The position numbers and the translations under genes are program-made. A stretch of DNA of 8,157 bases from DASRSS01 sp035656335. GTDB lineage: Bacteria; Actinomycetota; Actinomycetes; Mycobacteriales; Jatrophihabitantaceae. Of this stretch, positions 6,122 to 8,157 are shown piece after piece (the stretch's first letter is position 1; each line of letters starts with the position of its first letter). The stretch spans positions 1 to 8,157 of the forward strand of contig DASRSS010000267.1 of assembly GCA_035656335.1 (NCBI GenBank), read 5' to 3'. The notes beneath the pieces were generated by a model, which saw nothing but the letters and a program-made list of their open reading frames with translations, did no database searches and was not told where the DNA came from.

Positions 6122-6155
6122 TCTGCGCGTGACACGCCGGGCGGCAAAGACGTGC

Positions 6156-6185
6156 TTGCGGAACAACCGTCCTTGGTCTTAGCGT
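6156..6185 (+). promoter_or_regulatory. Candidate promoter of nrdR-nrdJ (TTGCGG - 18 bp - TAGCGT)
   Basis: TTGCGG (6156-6161) and TAGCGT (6180-6185) are 18 bp apart and resemble housekeeping -35 and -10 elements. The start would fall near 6192, inside the candidate NrdR box, as expected for NrdR repression. The leader would then be about 170 nt. Other TTG/TA pairs exist nearby (for example TTGCAC at 6185 with TACACG at 6207), so the assignment is tentative. Confidence 0.4.
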
Positions 6186-6189
6186 TGCA

Positions 6190-6205
6190 CCCCTAGATGT
6201 AGTAG
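6190..6205 (+). promoter_or_regulatory. Candidate NrdR box 1
   Basis: CCCCTAGATGTAGTAG, with core CTAGATGTAG (6193-6202), matches 8 of 10 core positions of the NrdR consensus as I recall it (acaCwAtATmTwGtgt). It overlaps the predicted transcript start of nrdR-nrdJ. NrdR boxes normally come in pairs about 31-32 bp apart. Confidence 0.5.
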
Positions 6206-6220
6206 TTACACGGATGTACT

Positions 6221-6315
6221 TCGTCCACAACTTGGGTTTCGTTGTCCACCGCTTGCCGTCCGGCGTCCACAGCGGCGGGCACGCTTTCCCCAGGTTGTCG
6301 ACAGGCCCGTCCACA
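6221..6315 (+). promoter_or_regulatory. Cluster of five DnaA-box-like nonamers in the nrdR leader
   Basis: Five same-orientation matches to the actinobacterial DnaA box TTGTCCACA are present: TCGTCCACA (6221, 8/9), TTGTCCACC (6242, 8/9), GCGTCCACA (6263, 7/9), TTGTCGACA (6295, 8/9) and CCGTCCACA (6307, 7/9). Start-to-start distances are 21, 21, 32 and 12 bp. DnaA control of ribonucleotide reductase genes is known for E. coli nrdAB; a similar role here is inferred. The rest of the interval 6122-6361 holds the promoter and NrdR sites; no riboswitch-like element was recognised. Confidence 0.5.
6222..6237 (+). promoter_or_regulatory. Candidate degenerate NrdR box 2, 32 bp from box 1
   Basis: The core CCACAACTTG (6225-6234) matches 7 of 10 positions of the NrdR consensus and starts exactly 32 bp (three helical turns) after the core of box 1, the spacing usual for paired NrdR sites. 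It overlaps the first DnaA-box-like nonamer, so either reading may be the true one. Confidence 0.3.
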
Positions 6316-6361
6316 GCAGCAGGACCCCAACGGGCGAGACGAACGAAGGCGGTGAGCGACG

Positions 6362-6853
6362 ATGCGGTGCCCCTACTGCCGGCACGCCGACTCCCGCGTG
6401 GTCGACTCGCGCGAGCAGGACGAGGGCCAGGTCATCCGCCGGCGGCGCTCCTGCCAGGGCTGCGGCCGGCGCTTCACCACCGTCGAGGAGGCGACCCTCG
6501 CGGTGATCAAGCGCAGCGGCGTGACCGAGCCGTTCAGCCGCGACAAGGTGGTCAGCGGCGTGCGCCGCGCCTGCCAGGGCCGTCCGGTCGACGAGGACGC
6601 GCTGGCCCAGCTCGCGCAGGCCGTCGAGGAGACGATCCGCGCCAACGGCGCGGCCGAGGTCAACAGCGACGAGGTGGGCCTGGCCATCCTCGGCCCGCTG
6701 CGCGCGCTCGACGAGGTCGCGTACCTGCGTTTCGCCAGCGTCTATCAGGCATTCAGCTCGGTCGAGGACTTCGAGAAGGCGATCGCCGAGCTGCGCGAGG
6801 AATCAACGTCAGACAACAGCACGGCCCCCGGCACCTCCCCGAGCGATCTGTGA
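6362..6853 (+). CDS. nrdR: Transcriptional repressor NrdR
   Basis: NrdR is a nucleotide-sensing repressor of ribonucleotide reductase genes; dATP/ATP binding to its ATP cone changes its oligomeric state and its binding to paired NrdR boxes. The 163-residue protein has the N-terminal zinc ribbon with Cys3, Cys6, Cys31 and Cys34 (CPYC and CQGC), the basic segment VIRRRRSCQGCGRRFTT that contacts DNA, and an ATP cone (about 47-137, starting AVIKRSGVTEPFSRDKV). A Ser/Thr-rich C-terminal tail of about 20 residues follows. The start is ATG 6362, with a modest GGTGAG at 6351-6356. It sits 11 bp upstream of its likely target nrdJ, the actinobacterial nrdRJ arrangement also known in Streptomyces. It probably represses its own operon through the boxes at 6190-6237. 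Confidence 0.97.
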   Translation: MRCPYCRHADSRVVDSREQDEGQVIRRRRSCQGCGRRFTTVEEATLAVIKRSGVTEPFSRDKVVSGVRRACQGRPVDEDALAQLAQAVEETIRANGAAEVNSDEVGLAILGPLRALDEVAYLRFASVYQAFSSVEDFEKAIAELREESTSDNSTAPGTSPSDL

Positions 6854-6864
6854 AAGGACCCAGC

Positions 6865-8157
<1,293 letters not shown>

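Noticed and set aside
6122..6361. Cobalamin riboswitch before nrdR-nrdJ
   Set aside because: I looked for one because NrdJ needs B12, but saw no B12-box-like conserved core or the expected stem arrangement; the region is better explained by protein-binding sites.

Overview
The window is a GC-rich stretch of conserved chromosome from an actinomycete. The evidence is the very high GC third-position bias, GTG starts with 4-bp overlaps, a leaderless-type start, LexA boxes of the actinobacterial type (TCGAAC-N4-GTTCGA) and the gene order. As far as I recall the Mycobacterium tuberculosis map, this is the equivalent of the Rv2731 / Rv2728c-miaA-dapF-hflX / lexA-Rv2719c-nrdR neighbourhood. The genus cannot be fixed from the sequence alone. 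All complete genes look intact. I see no insertion sequence, CRISPR array, tRNA or rRNA.

Layout. Bases 1-325 (or 334) are the N-terminal part of a DUF349 protein on the minus strand. Diverging from it is a tightly packed plus-strand run: a LigB-like protein (394-1131), miaA (1128-2066), dapF (2069-2944) and hflX (2977-4392). A small tatA-like gene follows (4456-4755). lexA (4763-5545, minus) converges on tatA with 7 bp between the stop codons, and a 13-bp-arm hairpin at 4721-4754 inside the tatA end may terminate both transcripts. lexA diverges from a small membrane-anchored LysM gene (5726-6121) of the ChiZ/YneA type. A 240-bp control region leads to nrdR (6362-6853) and nrdJ (6865 to the window end, 431 residues visible).

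How the genes work together. The right half is a DNA-damage and DNA-precursor module. LexA represses itself and the divergent LysM protein, which probably delays division during the SOS response. NrdR senses nucleotides and represses the cobalamin-dependent ribonucleotide reductase NrdJ encoded next to it. The left half holds housekeeping functions: tRNA A37 isopentenylation (miaA), diaminopimelate epimerisation for lysine and peptidoglycan (dapF), and ribosome splitting (hflX).

The most interesting sequence is between genes. The lexA/LysM interval has three LexA-box-like sites, two of them abutting, and a candidate RecA-independent (PafBC-type) promoter whose start would fall inside the LexA sites. 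The nrdR leader has five DnaA-box-like nonamers in one orientation within 95 bp, the first three exactly 21 bp apart, beside candidate NrdR boxes. I found no entirely new system; the coding content is well known and the novelty, if any, is regulatory.
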